Below, piece after piece: positions 11,414-21,745 of a stretch of DNA of 64,000 nt. Made by a program: the position numbers and the translations under genes. Source of the DNA: Sphagnum compactum (taxonomy: Eukaryota; Bryophyta; Sphagnopsida; Sphagnales); the NCBI GenBank assembly GCA_965153455.1, contig OZ234499.1, positions 10,784,271 through 10,848,270 of the forward strand, read 5' to 3'. Within the stretch, counting starts at the first letter, position 1; each line of letters begins with the position of its first letter. The notes below the pieces were generated by a model. The model searched no databases. It worked only from the letters and a program-made list of their open reading frames with translations, and was not told the DNA's origin.

Positions 11414-14400
11414 ATGACAATGCTGGTGACACCTCAGAATGGATCATCATTCAAGCCATCAACAACAGGCAGCTTTCTCTCATCCTCTCTACCTGTTGCA
11501 TTTCTGTCCCAGTTGCACTGCAAGATGATGATGATGATTCCACAATGCCATCTATGTGTCTTTCTTCTTCTTCTTCTTCTTCTTCTTCTTCTTCTACGCA
11601 TGAGGTATTGGAACCCAGTCTTCTTACAAGCATGCTTAAGAAGTGAAACACTTAGGGTCAGGGTTCATAAATTTGCAACCAACATTTCCATCTCTAAAAG
11701 ATTTCAGACTTCATAGATGTGTGAAGGGTACCAGGATAAGAGAAACAGATGCAAGAGTTTTTTCTTCAGGGGGTTATACTGAGGAGAAATTTGAGGAAGA
11801 GGAGATCCTGCTGGCGAAAGAAAATGCAGAATGCTGTTTCCTGTCTCCATCAATCCCTAAACTTAGTGGACAGCAGCAGCCTGAGGCCTGCAGTATTGAG
11901 AAGATTGAGCAGCGTGCAAAAGCCTCACTTGAGAAACTCAGGAACATTCTCTATGCTGTCAAAACTCGCACACCTGATCCTACTACTCTGCCTTCTGAAT
12001 ACCATGATTCTTACGAACAAGGTAAAATCATCACTTCTGTTTCATGCTCTTGAGATTCTGGGAGCGTTGGAGCATGCGCAAATTCAGGTTCAGGTTTTGT
12101 AATCAACTGTGCTCAGGATGGCTTAGGATAGCTTCCTCAGCAGCAACTATGAAGTTGTTGCCCAAAAACTGTAAGATTGTGAATGCAAGGAGGATAGTTG
12201 TGGTGTGAGCAATATCCACAGGCCCTTGAATTCACCTGGACATCACTGCCCTGATGATTTCATGCAACATATAATCCATTTGGATGTTTGTGAAGAAACC
12301 ATGGATGAGTATGCAAATCCACTTGTGTGGTGATGGTCTCATCTCAAAATGGAAATATTTCATAGAATCTCATCTACCTGTTGTATTTTGTGTTTACTCA
12401 ACATCTGTGCAGAGGATTATTGTTGATAATGTTTTCACTTGACTTTTTTGGTCCAAGCACATCAAGTAATGAGTTTTGGTGACAGCGCTGAGCATCAAGC
12501 CATTAGCCTGTTGGAATGGCTCATGCTCACATTACAATTGGTCACACCACTGTGTGCCTGCTATGTGTAACCCTTGACACCAAACCTAGGTGTTACATGG
12601 GAAGATTAGGTCTTCAGTGAAGGGATTTACTCATGTCTGAATTGTTTGTGAAAGGATTGGGCAATGAAATTGTCCTAGCCACAAGTTTACAAAAGATTCA
12701 GCCTTTAAGTGGTGAAGATAACTTGAGGGATCAGAATCTGTTCAGCCATTGTAGCTGGATGAGTTGTCCATGAGGAGTCCTCTTCTTGCAGAAAGGCAGT
12801 GTTTGTAGTCTGTGCTCATAAATAAGAGTATGTGTTTGTGCATGAGTTGGTGGTTTGTTCATTGCTTACTACCCAATTCCTCATCAAAATCTCTAATTTT
12901 TGAAGAGTCACTGGCATTCCCACACTTATGATCTGTAGTTTTGCAGTCATGCATCCTTGTTACTGACAGGAATGTTGACATTTGAGACTCTCAGTGTTCA
13001 GTCTATAGGGCACTTTTCTAGCATCCCTGCAAACATAGGATGGAATCCCAGTTGAAAATCAGGTGGTGTCCAGGATGAATCACACCATTGAGTTGTGGTT
13101 ATCAGGTCCCATAGCAGACAAATGTACTTTCCAGGACTTGGCTGCTGCTCACTGGGTAGGATGTAACTCAAACAAGTTGAATGCTTTTTGGACTTGCATA
13201 GGCCACTAGCCTTAGTTGAGCTTTACAACCATGAGTCAATCCAAAGCTGATCAACCCCATCAGGGAGCAGTTTTTTGACAGATCCAGGAAGTCCCCAGAC
13301 CCTGTAATACTTTTACCAGTGATTGCTTGAATGTTAATACTTCTTTGTGGGAATACAGTTGAGATCTAAAATAGAGTGATTCCAGGGAGTTCCAGTTGTC
13401 AGGTCTTACCCCAGACAAATGAATTTTGTAATTCTTACCATGTAGAATTTCAATACTAACAATTTGATTTTTTTCCAACTAAATTAGGACTTCTAGCCTT
13501 AGTCAAGGTTTTCCTTCAACAGGAGCCATTGTTTGACCAATCCAGGAAGCCCCACATCCTGTTAAAGTTTCAACCAGAGGTTGAATGCCAAGTAGTTTTC
13601 CAAGGCCAAACACAGTTAAAGTCTGAAATATGCTGGGTGCAAGAGTTCTGCTTTGGTATCAAGTACTGGTGATTCATCTCTCATTTGATTATGGTTTTGC
13701 ACATTTGGTTGGCCCATTGTAGGACAGGGAAGAACACAGAGTAAGAATTGGAGCAAGACTTTGGAGTTGGAGGATTTCTCAAATGCTCGAAGTAAGGTTC
13801 CAGAGGAATACCTGCTAAAGGAAGATTTTGTACAAAATGATACTGTGACTTCCACAAGCTCAACTGTCAAATTCAGAGAAGAAACCAACACCACAATGGT
13901 GACATTAACTGCAACAGTAAGGGGCAACCCTTCTGCAAAGGGAGATGAGAAAGCAAACCAGAAGTCTGTAATTCTTGCTGCACATGCCTTGTCACAAATG
14001 TGCATTTCACTGGAAGAGAAAGCAAAGGTTGTGCTGGCCATCTCTGTAAAGAAACCTTCAGTAGAAGTTGCCTTGGGGTGCTCTGGAAGGGATCCTTTGT
14101 CTGAGGTTGGGCCCTGCAGTGCAGCAAGGAAACATTCACTTGAGGTTGCTTTGGGGAATTTGTCAAGGGACTCTCAAATAGAGCATGAGCATGCTCGTAT
14201 TCTTGAGCAACTCAGAACTGGAGAGGTTGCGGAGGCTTTTGAAATCAAGAAGGGTTATGGGGCCACCTCATTTCGACCAGTATATGTTGTCAAGCTTTCA
14301 CAGACAGATGGGTTGCTCTCACCTGCTCTCTTCAAACCATTTAATCCAGGAGATGCATCCCGCTATAAGCGTGCTTCAGTGGAATGGATTGCTTATAAGG

Positions 14401-15628
14401 TGCAAACTTAAATGTTATCTCTTTTTTGTATGGGAGTCCCCAAGAGGCCTGTATATCCTCTGTTGAAGCGACTTTCCATCCATAAGCAACACCACTCCTG
14501 AAGATTGCAACTGCTGAAACTAGTGGTGGACAAACAACTCTTGAAAGTGATTCAGTCAATTTTGGTCATGAATTGATGGCAGGTAGTGAAATATTTCCAT
14601 GTTTGCAGTTAGGACAGCTGCTGGAGACGGATATGGTGCCTCCAGCAGTAATGCGCACAAAGTTGCAAATTGGTGGCAGAATGTTTGCACTTGGTACTAT
14701 GCTACATTATGTACCAGACATTCGAACATTGACACATGAAGGCCCTAAGGTGCTGTAATTACATCACTGTACAGCTTCCATAAGATGATGTGAGGTGATG
14801 TGAGTTATCCCAACAGTTCTGGATGCATTTATTGATGTTATTGTATGACATTCCCCTTACAAATGCTCATATCATATGATCATTGAGGTGTGGCTGAATG
14901 GGTTGCAGGAATGGGGAGCAGAATCTCCTCTGCACTTTGTGAGCAATGCAAACATACTGGACGCACTTGTTGGGAATGCCCCACGTGATTGCAGGCTGTT
15001 TGCAGAAGGTCTTCATTGGGTTCACTGGGGCCAAAGACGTCCTATGTTACTGGATCACCCAAGGAGTGCACCTGATAACAGCAAGCCACGTTCCATTTGG
15101 ACTCCTGGAGTGATTAATTTCAAGGGCCTCCGTGTAAGCCTCATTCTTGTGATTCCTTTCATTGATCTGGATGCTTGTTGGTAGAAGCACACATGGGAGT
15201 TGTGCACTCTTGATAAATGAACACAACAATTCAATGCTCTTTGTAAGGCTTTTAAAGATGAAGGATATCATCTATGAAAGGATCCCCTTTATTAGGCTGC
15301 AGAGTTACAAAGTTACTGTTCTTGTCTGCAATCCACTGGTCCAAACTTCAATTGTAACAGCATTGGCATTCCCATCTCTCTTCTCTACATGAGTGTTGAT
15401 GCTCATGAGAGTTATTTTCATTAGTGTTGACTACAAGCCAATTCTGAAATGCAGAAAGTATCAGCTCGAACATTGGCAGCACTGAAGTGCTTGGATTTCT
15501 CCATATTACATGAGAATCTTGGCAGCCACTTATCAGTTAAAGAGTTGGATGAAATTCTGCATCGTAGGGATCATGTGCTGATGTGCTGTGAATCCACCCA
15601 ACGAACATCAGCTTCTTCCGAGGCTTGA
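11414..15628 (+). CDS. Spliced gene; C-terminal region resembles a FAM20-like atypical kinase
   Basis: Six coding exons fit with GT-AG introns and consistent phase: 11414-11604, 11708-12021, 13723-14399, 14609-14749, 14909-15133 and 15455-15628 (TGA at 15626-15628), giving about 573 aa. The N-terminus is Ser-rich and then holds a run of eleven Leu encoded by a CTT microsatellite, so it may be a targeting or membrane segment. Residues 75-170 are polar. The conserved part starts near residue 345. It has a GYGATSFRPVYVV-like strand, ALFKPF (possible nucleotide-binding Lys near 373), SVEWIAYK, then LETDMVPPAVMR, then NILDALVGNAPRD (residues 456-468), and RRPMLLDH with Asp near 490. This layout (Lys, then a PP-containing helix, then an acidic NxxR-D region and an L-L-D-H metal site) recalls FAM20/HipA-like atypical kinases. 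That is an inference, not a named match. Exons 3 to 5 are the most secure. Exon 1 and the 3' end are the weakest: the last 15 residues look unconserved, and a further exon could exist. The sequence runs convergently toward the gene at 21746-23921, about 6 kb away. Confidence 0.6.
11561..11595 (+). repeat. (CTT)n microsatellite inside predicted exon 1
   Basis: Eleven or so CTT units. In the chosen frame they encode a Leu run. Slippage in units of three would change the length of the hydrophobic tract without breaking the frame. Confidence 0.85.
12022..13722 (+). other. Large intron (1.7 kb) of the 11414 gene
   Basis: Begins GTAAAA after GAACAAG and ends CATTGTAG. The one leftover base of the upstream exon plus GA of the downstream exon rebuilds a Gly codon, so the reading frame closes exactly. 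No nested gene or transposon terminus was recognised in it. Short frames on the minus strand (for example 13260-13478) look like noise. Confidence 0.6.
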
Positions 15629-18600
15629 ATGCCCCACCTCTTTGTAAGCTACAGAAACAATTTGGAGTCATATTACACCAATTAGGTAGAGTTATTCTTT
15701 GCCTCCTGCAGTTTCCTGTTATGGTCTCTTGTTGGGCATGAAATCTCATCAAAGATCATTTCACAAACTCTGTTCAGCTTGACTCAAAAGGAAGCTTTAG
15801 GGATTCTCAGAATTTATATGATATGTATTCAGTACAACTATGAGGCAGACAGAACTAGTTACTATGTTTCACAGAGATAGCACTCAGAAACAAATTCATT
15901 GGGTTCATTGGACACAGAAGGTGGGTCAAAAATTTGCAGAATAGCTCTGTCATGTGATCCATTAAGAATGGATCACATGATTATTTTACTTCTATTTGTG
16001 AAAGGTTTCTGGTTACACAAGCACCAGGACCTGTAATTATTGGCACATTATCAAAGAGACAAACACCACAGGCACTGGTCAACAACTGTGAATATGGTGG
16101 TGAGTTTACTTAAAATGGCCTTTGAACTGCTAAATATGTGCTCAACTCACAGAGAAGCTTGAAACTACATAGTTTCATTTTGCAGAGGGTCAAGCTTGTT
16201 TTGGGCAAAATATTGCTGAAATTAGTGCTTGTAAAAAACAATATCTTTAGGTTTCTTTCAATTAGTTTGTTGAAATTACTCATAAACCTGTGTAAGCTTT
16301 ATGTGCAAGAAGGGGAGATTATTGCATGTACCAAGTATTGTCTCTGTGGAGGTTGGTATGATTGCAGCATTTGGTATGTTTGTTGGTCATCGATTTTGTT
16401 ACAACTTACTAGCTTCAGGTGCTAACTTATCTAAATTTCATACTAGATTTGGTATATCTACCTTTGGTTGGTTTCCTTTATAGCTGTTGTACATTTCAAT
16501 TGAAATACACATGTGCTTGTTTTTAAAATTCCTATAATGACAAGAAACAAAATTATTGCAACCCATTTTTGGATGTAGAGAAATTTCTAATGTTTAGTGA
16601 TTTCCATTGTAATTGTGCAATATTGTTTGACTGGTAATTGATCCACATGCTTTACCTATTACTGCTTACATACTTTCTAATGTTCAATAAAATGCTTTTG
16701 GTTATTTGCCATGCTGTTTCTACTAAACTGTTCCCTTGAGTTAATACCTAAATGTGGGCAGACAGTCAGGTGACCACCAGTACAATTTTCCAGAACAACT
16801 TTCTTAAGCTCCATAAACCACTGGAATGCATGGGAATGCCCACCCTCCATTCAATGTTAGATCATGAGTTTTCTGGAAAGTTCCATAGTTGTTGTGAAAA
16901 AAAAATGTTCAATTCTGTGTTCCAATGAATAGGAGAACCCATTCTGTAACCGTCTACATGGAAGGTGCATGAACTTGAAGAGCTGACTGGAAGACCTGCA
17001 GTTTTCCAGTTCAACACATTCTTACATTCAATGCAGTCATCATTTTTTCTTGGAACCATCTTCGTGACCACTTACAATTTTACTAAAAGAGTGGTGATTT
17101 CCAGGCAAACATTGACTAGAGAAGAGTAGAGGACAAGTTGTGAGGAAGAGATAGGCATCAAAAGTCAGCCAAATAGCACCAACTTTGGCAAACTTGTTAG
17201 TGAATTTGCCAGATGTAGTAGACTTGGTGATTATAGGCTCCATTTGTTCTGTTTTCATTCTTGCACTCCATTCCTTTTTAGGCTAGCTGCCTACAAACTA
17301 GAGATTACTCAAAGCCTTTGATTGTCCAATGAGAATGCCTTTCCCAAGCAGCATCCTACTCAGGTTGAAGTTTGGTCGTGATTGCTTTCTATGCACATGG
17401 CACAACTCTAAACTCCATATTTTTTATTTGGGTAAACAATTACCATAATAATGTAAGTAGCTTTTGGTTTGAATCTCTTGCACATGTTATCAGATGAATC
17501 TATGTGAGAAATTAGAATTGTACAACTCACAAAACACTTGCCATTCACCATATACTCTTACAAGGTTTGCATCTAATAGACCATTACAATGATGTCTTTA
17601 TGTAGCTTCAAACCGGTGTTGTGAGGGTATCCAGATTGCAGTGTTAAAACTGACAATTCCAGTTATGAGCATCAAGATTCAGATTTGGAATCCACTTCAA
17701 ACACTAGAACTGCCTTAGGAACCTTACCCGGGGACCTACTTTGAGGTGAAAACTGGGTTTGAACTAGAGCAACCTACACAAGGGATTCAGCACCCTAAAC
17801 CTGAACTACACCCAAAACTGCATCCTTTTCAAAACACAATTGCCTTCAAACCCGATAATTGCCATGTTTGGGGAAAGTAAAGGGAATTGCATTCAACAGT
17901 GGTGCCATCGGGACCTACAACATTTTGCTACTTGTGGACCCAACACTACCATCAAGCAACATGATAGTGATGGTCTTAACCTCCAAAGTGTGAAGCCCAC
18001 ATCTATTGACCATTCCTCACAACAAGAAATTGTGAGAATTCCTAGGGTCAATCAAAATCATGGTTTGTTCATCATTAACATAAGTTGTCAACCTTATTAC
18101 ATTGGGCTTAAAGTACACCCCCCCCTGCTCACCATAGCAAGTAAAAATTTTAATTGTAATGTTATGTAGTTGTTCATTTTAGAATGCTCAACTTTTTGTC
18201 CATTTTCCTCTACCTCTTGGATTACAATTCCGACTGCAAAATGAGACTATCTAGCCTTCCTAGGGCAATCAAATGACCTATGTCTCTCCTATGACAATTG
18301 AGATACAACCCTTTTTTATGGTGTTATTATTGTTCCTTCTTCAAAAGACATCTCAGTTGGGATGTCCATCCACAGCTAAGGTTGAGACTTTTACAATCCC
18401 TTTAAAATGTCAGGTGACTTCTTCCTACCTTTTTGTAAAAATTCTATTACTATAAGATTGGGATTGTTTTCAAAGTCGGTATTTCCCTCACCAAAGGGAG
18501 GATTTGAAGACATGTTACCAATCTACATGTCAATGGTGGTTAAACAAGAGGAAAATTAACCCTACATGTACCAATTATGTTACAATGTCATGAACACTAC

Positions 18601-20146
18601 TTAAATTCTAGTTAGTTAGCGACGATCTTACATGAGTCATTAGGCTGAACTGTTAGGAACACCAGCTGAACTAGTATTTAGTTTGGAGATTAACTTGTTT
18701 TTACTCAATTTCTAGACATATGAGCCTTCCTTTTGAACCTCTTCACATTCATGTAGGAGCCCAAATTCACCACCTAACCATGGGCTCCAAGGGGCAATGA
18801 ACCACCTGTTATTGTTCAATAATGATCAAAACCAAAAAGAAGAATTCTCCTTCTTTACCCTAGCCTTTTTCTTCTCTATGTTCCTCATCTGGCCTATGTT
18901 CCAAGTGTTACAAGGTCGTCATCTTCAAGCTCTCTTCAATGACTCCAAGGCACGCTCCAACTCTAGGCTCCCAAGCTCCATTTCTTCTACAAGGATTGTA
19001 ACAATGACCTAGGTCATGTTTGAAAACTTTTTCTTTTCTTGATCATCAATAAACAACCATTGTGTACATATATCACAATAGGTAGAACCTAAAAGATCTA
19101 AAACTTTCCTTTTCATGATTGAATACATCACATTTTTTCTATATTATGTGCTACAACAATATCTATTGATGTTTTCATAATGAAAATTACCAGCCTAACT
19201 TTAAATGCAATTGTTCACTTGCACAAATGCAATTGTTCAATTGCACCTCGTTGTGACCAAAGCAATTGTGATTATGTCTTAACTACATCGTATGTGTATG
19301 TTCAAAGCTTGGGTAACCACCAACTTTAACTTGTTTCAAACATTTTGCATGTTCAACCCGAGCTTTCCACATAATCTTTGGAAGAACTTGTGTTAAACAA
19401 TAATTTGGTATCTTACTAACTCCCCTTAAACATGAAATTTCACAATCTCTCAACCAATTTGTCACCTTTTGTTTTCTAATAAACGAGGGGACAATGTGAT
19501 ACAACAGTAGCCTCTCCACATCCGCTACATCCATTGCATGATCGATGAAATATTACATTGATTCCATGGCATGATCAATTGGAGACATAAAATGGTTTCA
19601 TGCTCTTCAAACAAATTTTCAACAACAAAATAGATATCATATGTGTCCATATTGAGGTTCGAAATATTCCCCTTTAGCCCCATCATTATGCCAATTCATG
19701 TGTGTTGTGTATATCACTTGGTATGTCTAGTACCCAAAACTTAGGGTGAGTGCAAGGTTGAATGGACCAAAAACCAACAAAAGGAAACAAAGTCCCATAT
19801 GACCATTTGCAAAACAATTTGAGCCCTCAGACCACCAGGTGATGAAGCAACAACTTATTGATTTTAAGCCAACATTTTTTTTAGAAAAATCCCGCCCTTA
19901 GGTCATTATTTTGTACATGTGTGCACAAATCTAATATAAAATATATATTTTTCAACATGATATGAACTTTTTTAAAAACTAATGTTTCCAATGACAAAAA
20001 AAATCCATAAAGAAGAACAAATGATTAACATGGGGATGAAATTTTTGAAAGTTGTTTACGTTATATATATTTATTTAACTAAATTTGAGTTCCTACTGAC
20101 CATAATATCAATGATTGGAACATTTTTTGCGTTTTCTTACTATTGT
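15629..20146. other. Intergenic between the kinase-like gene and the rpl2 fragment
   Basis: About 4.5 kb of mixed sequence. The first few hundred bases may hold the 3' untranslated region of the upstream gene. A perfect short hairpin lies at 15950-15980. Frames at 16138-16483, 17840-18169, 18797-19012 and 19283-19534 (minus) match no family I recognise and are not supported. Confidence 0.4.
15950..15980. other. Perfect 14-bp stem hairpin
   Basis: TCATGTGATCCATT is followed by the 3-base loop AAG and then AATGGATCACATGA, its exact reverse complement. The stem is too short for a plant microRNA precursor. It could form a cruciform or an RNA hairpin downstream of the gene ending at 15628. Confidence 0.85.
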
Positions 20147-20512
20147 TTTAAATCCACCTTTGCTGGGCTTTCCCCAAGGTGATACCGAGGGTCTACCTCC
20201 TTTCATGCGTCCTTCACCTCCTCCATGAGGATGATCAACTAGATTCATAGCAACACCCCGAACAATAGAACATCTACCTAACCATCAACTTTGCCCTGCT
20301 TTGTGAAGCTTATATTTACCATAACAAAGATTAGACACTATATCGATGGTAGCTCGGTATCGGGAATCTATGAATTTGTCAACACTCGAAGGTAACCGCA
20401 CAATACATTGTGGTGTATTTTCAAATTTCTTAATTATTTGAACAAAGATTCCTGTAGCTCGAATCAACTTTGTGCCTCGACCTGGATTCCATTCAATGTT
20501 ATACCCATGTAC
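20147..20512 (-). pseudogene. rpl2: Mitochondrial rpl2 3' fragment in nuclear DNA (NUMT-like)
   Basis: Read on the minus strand from 20512 to 20147, the frame gives about 121 codons of the C-terminal part of mitochondrial-type ribosomal protein L2. Recognisable pieces are [57 protein letters not shown] and [22 protein letters not shown] is the signature of the L2 C-terminal domain, which builds the peptidyl-transferase region of the large subunit. One in-frame TGA (plus-strand TCA at 20285-20287) replaces the Arg normally found after KAGQS. Several other residues also differ by apparent C-to-T change, for example Cys for Arg in GRCSIVRG and Leu for Pro in MNLVDH. The 5' part of the gene is absent. 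The surroundings are nuclear, so this is most likely a decayed mitochondrial insertion or a failed gene transfer. A genuine organelle copy corrected by U-to-C editing is less likely because of the flanks. Confidence 0.85.
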
Positions 20513-20604
20513 CTATAGGTATATTAACTAATGATATGCAATTTCCTACCATTTGATAATATGAATCAAGTATTTTTTGATTTTCACCTAAAGCGTAGTT
20601 GACA

Positions 20605-20623
20605 CATATATATATATATATAT
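20605..20623. repeat. (TA)n microsatellite
   Basis: About nine TA units between the rpl2 fragment and the dispersed repeat beginning near 20699. Confidence 0.9.
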
Positions 20624-20698
20624 GTTCAGTTATAAAGTTCCTAATGTTCCCTTTAAATGCTCATAACATTTTTATTTTTATGTTTTATACATTAAAAA

Positions 20699-20862
20699 AT
20701 GTACATCACATAGGTACTTGAGTTAATAATTTCAAACTATATCCCTAAATTAATAACTGCAATTTTCAAAATACATTTGCCACAATTGAATCAGACCCTC
20801 ACTCCATATATATGTCATTGTGACATCCACATTGGTCCAATTAAGCTTGCACTGCCCCCTTG
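20699..20862. repeat. Dispersed repeat, copy A (partner at 30262-30440)
   Basis: Shares an ordered series of words with 30262-30440 in the same orientation: GTTAATAA-TTCAAACTA, AATACATTT, ATATGTCATTGT, ACATTCATATTGGTCCA or its variant ACATCCACATTGGTCCA, and CTTGCACT. Identity is visibly high over about 150 bp. Copy A overlaps a minus-strand frame (20998-20750) with a coding-like look, so the repeat could be part of an old mobile-element gene; no family was recognised. Confidence 0.65.
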
Positions 20863-21745
20863 CAAAGATAGCATTTTGTAACCCATGACAAAGTTCTTGC
20901 TCTACAACTTCAAAGCCAGGTACTTGCAACAGTGCTTCCAAAAATGTCCTCATCCAATCATTTTGAACTTCAACAGGAGTGGCAGTGCAATCCCACATCC
21001 GTCCTAGAGTTCATCATGTTTAACAGAGATGCAGGACAGCAACATGTGCTTCATTGCTAGACAAGTTTTTCTTAGAGTTTTAATGGCATTGCCGGGACAT
21101 CAACAGCTCCCACTCTTCAACATTATGTGAGCCACATGGTCCTTCACTAGGATGCTATCAAACCCTATAAACAATGCAGATACCTTTTCATGTAAGATCA
21201 TAACCATTGAACCACAAGGTGGCAAAAAACAAAATACAAGAGCATTTGTGGAGGTGAGGAGTAACCCAATCACCAATGCCATTGAAGAAGTTTATACAAA
21301 AAGGGTAGAGTTTACAAGTGTTGTACAGTGAACCGGCTGTAGAGTGGGAGATGCTTCAGTAACAAAATTCTTAACAAAGCGCAAAAAAGATCAAAATGAT
21401 ATGTGCATGATCTAGTTCTAGCCTATGGACAAGTAGTCACCCTTGAATCTGCCTTACAACCCAAAAATTAGGAATGCTGTATTCAAATCTACAAGCATAT
21501 TACATCTTGTTTAATATCTCATGAACAAATGGAAGCCAAGACATGGGTTAGCAACTTGCTATGTATGAATCATCCAAATATTGGCCAATCTTGTTCCTCC
21601 TCATCATCATCATCAACTCCTCTACTGTGCATGTCTAGTGTAATGCAAAAAAGTAGGTAGGAGCTGTAACATTGCATTCTTCAATCTTCGCAGTTGGTGA
21701 AGAATTGTATCCAACAAGCATACCCTATATCTATTTGTTTCCTAG
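20863..21745. other. Interval downstream of the RING gene
   Basis: Likely includes the 3' untranslated region of the minus-strand RING gene close to 21745. Minus-strand frames at 20750-20998 and 21100-21282 keep a coding-like composition with stops between them and might be parts of one decayed unit. No domain was recognised. Confidence 0.35.

Noticed and set aside
15950-15980. Perfect hairpin as a microRNA precursor
   Set aside because: The 14-bp stem is too short for a plant precursor; kept only as a structural observation.
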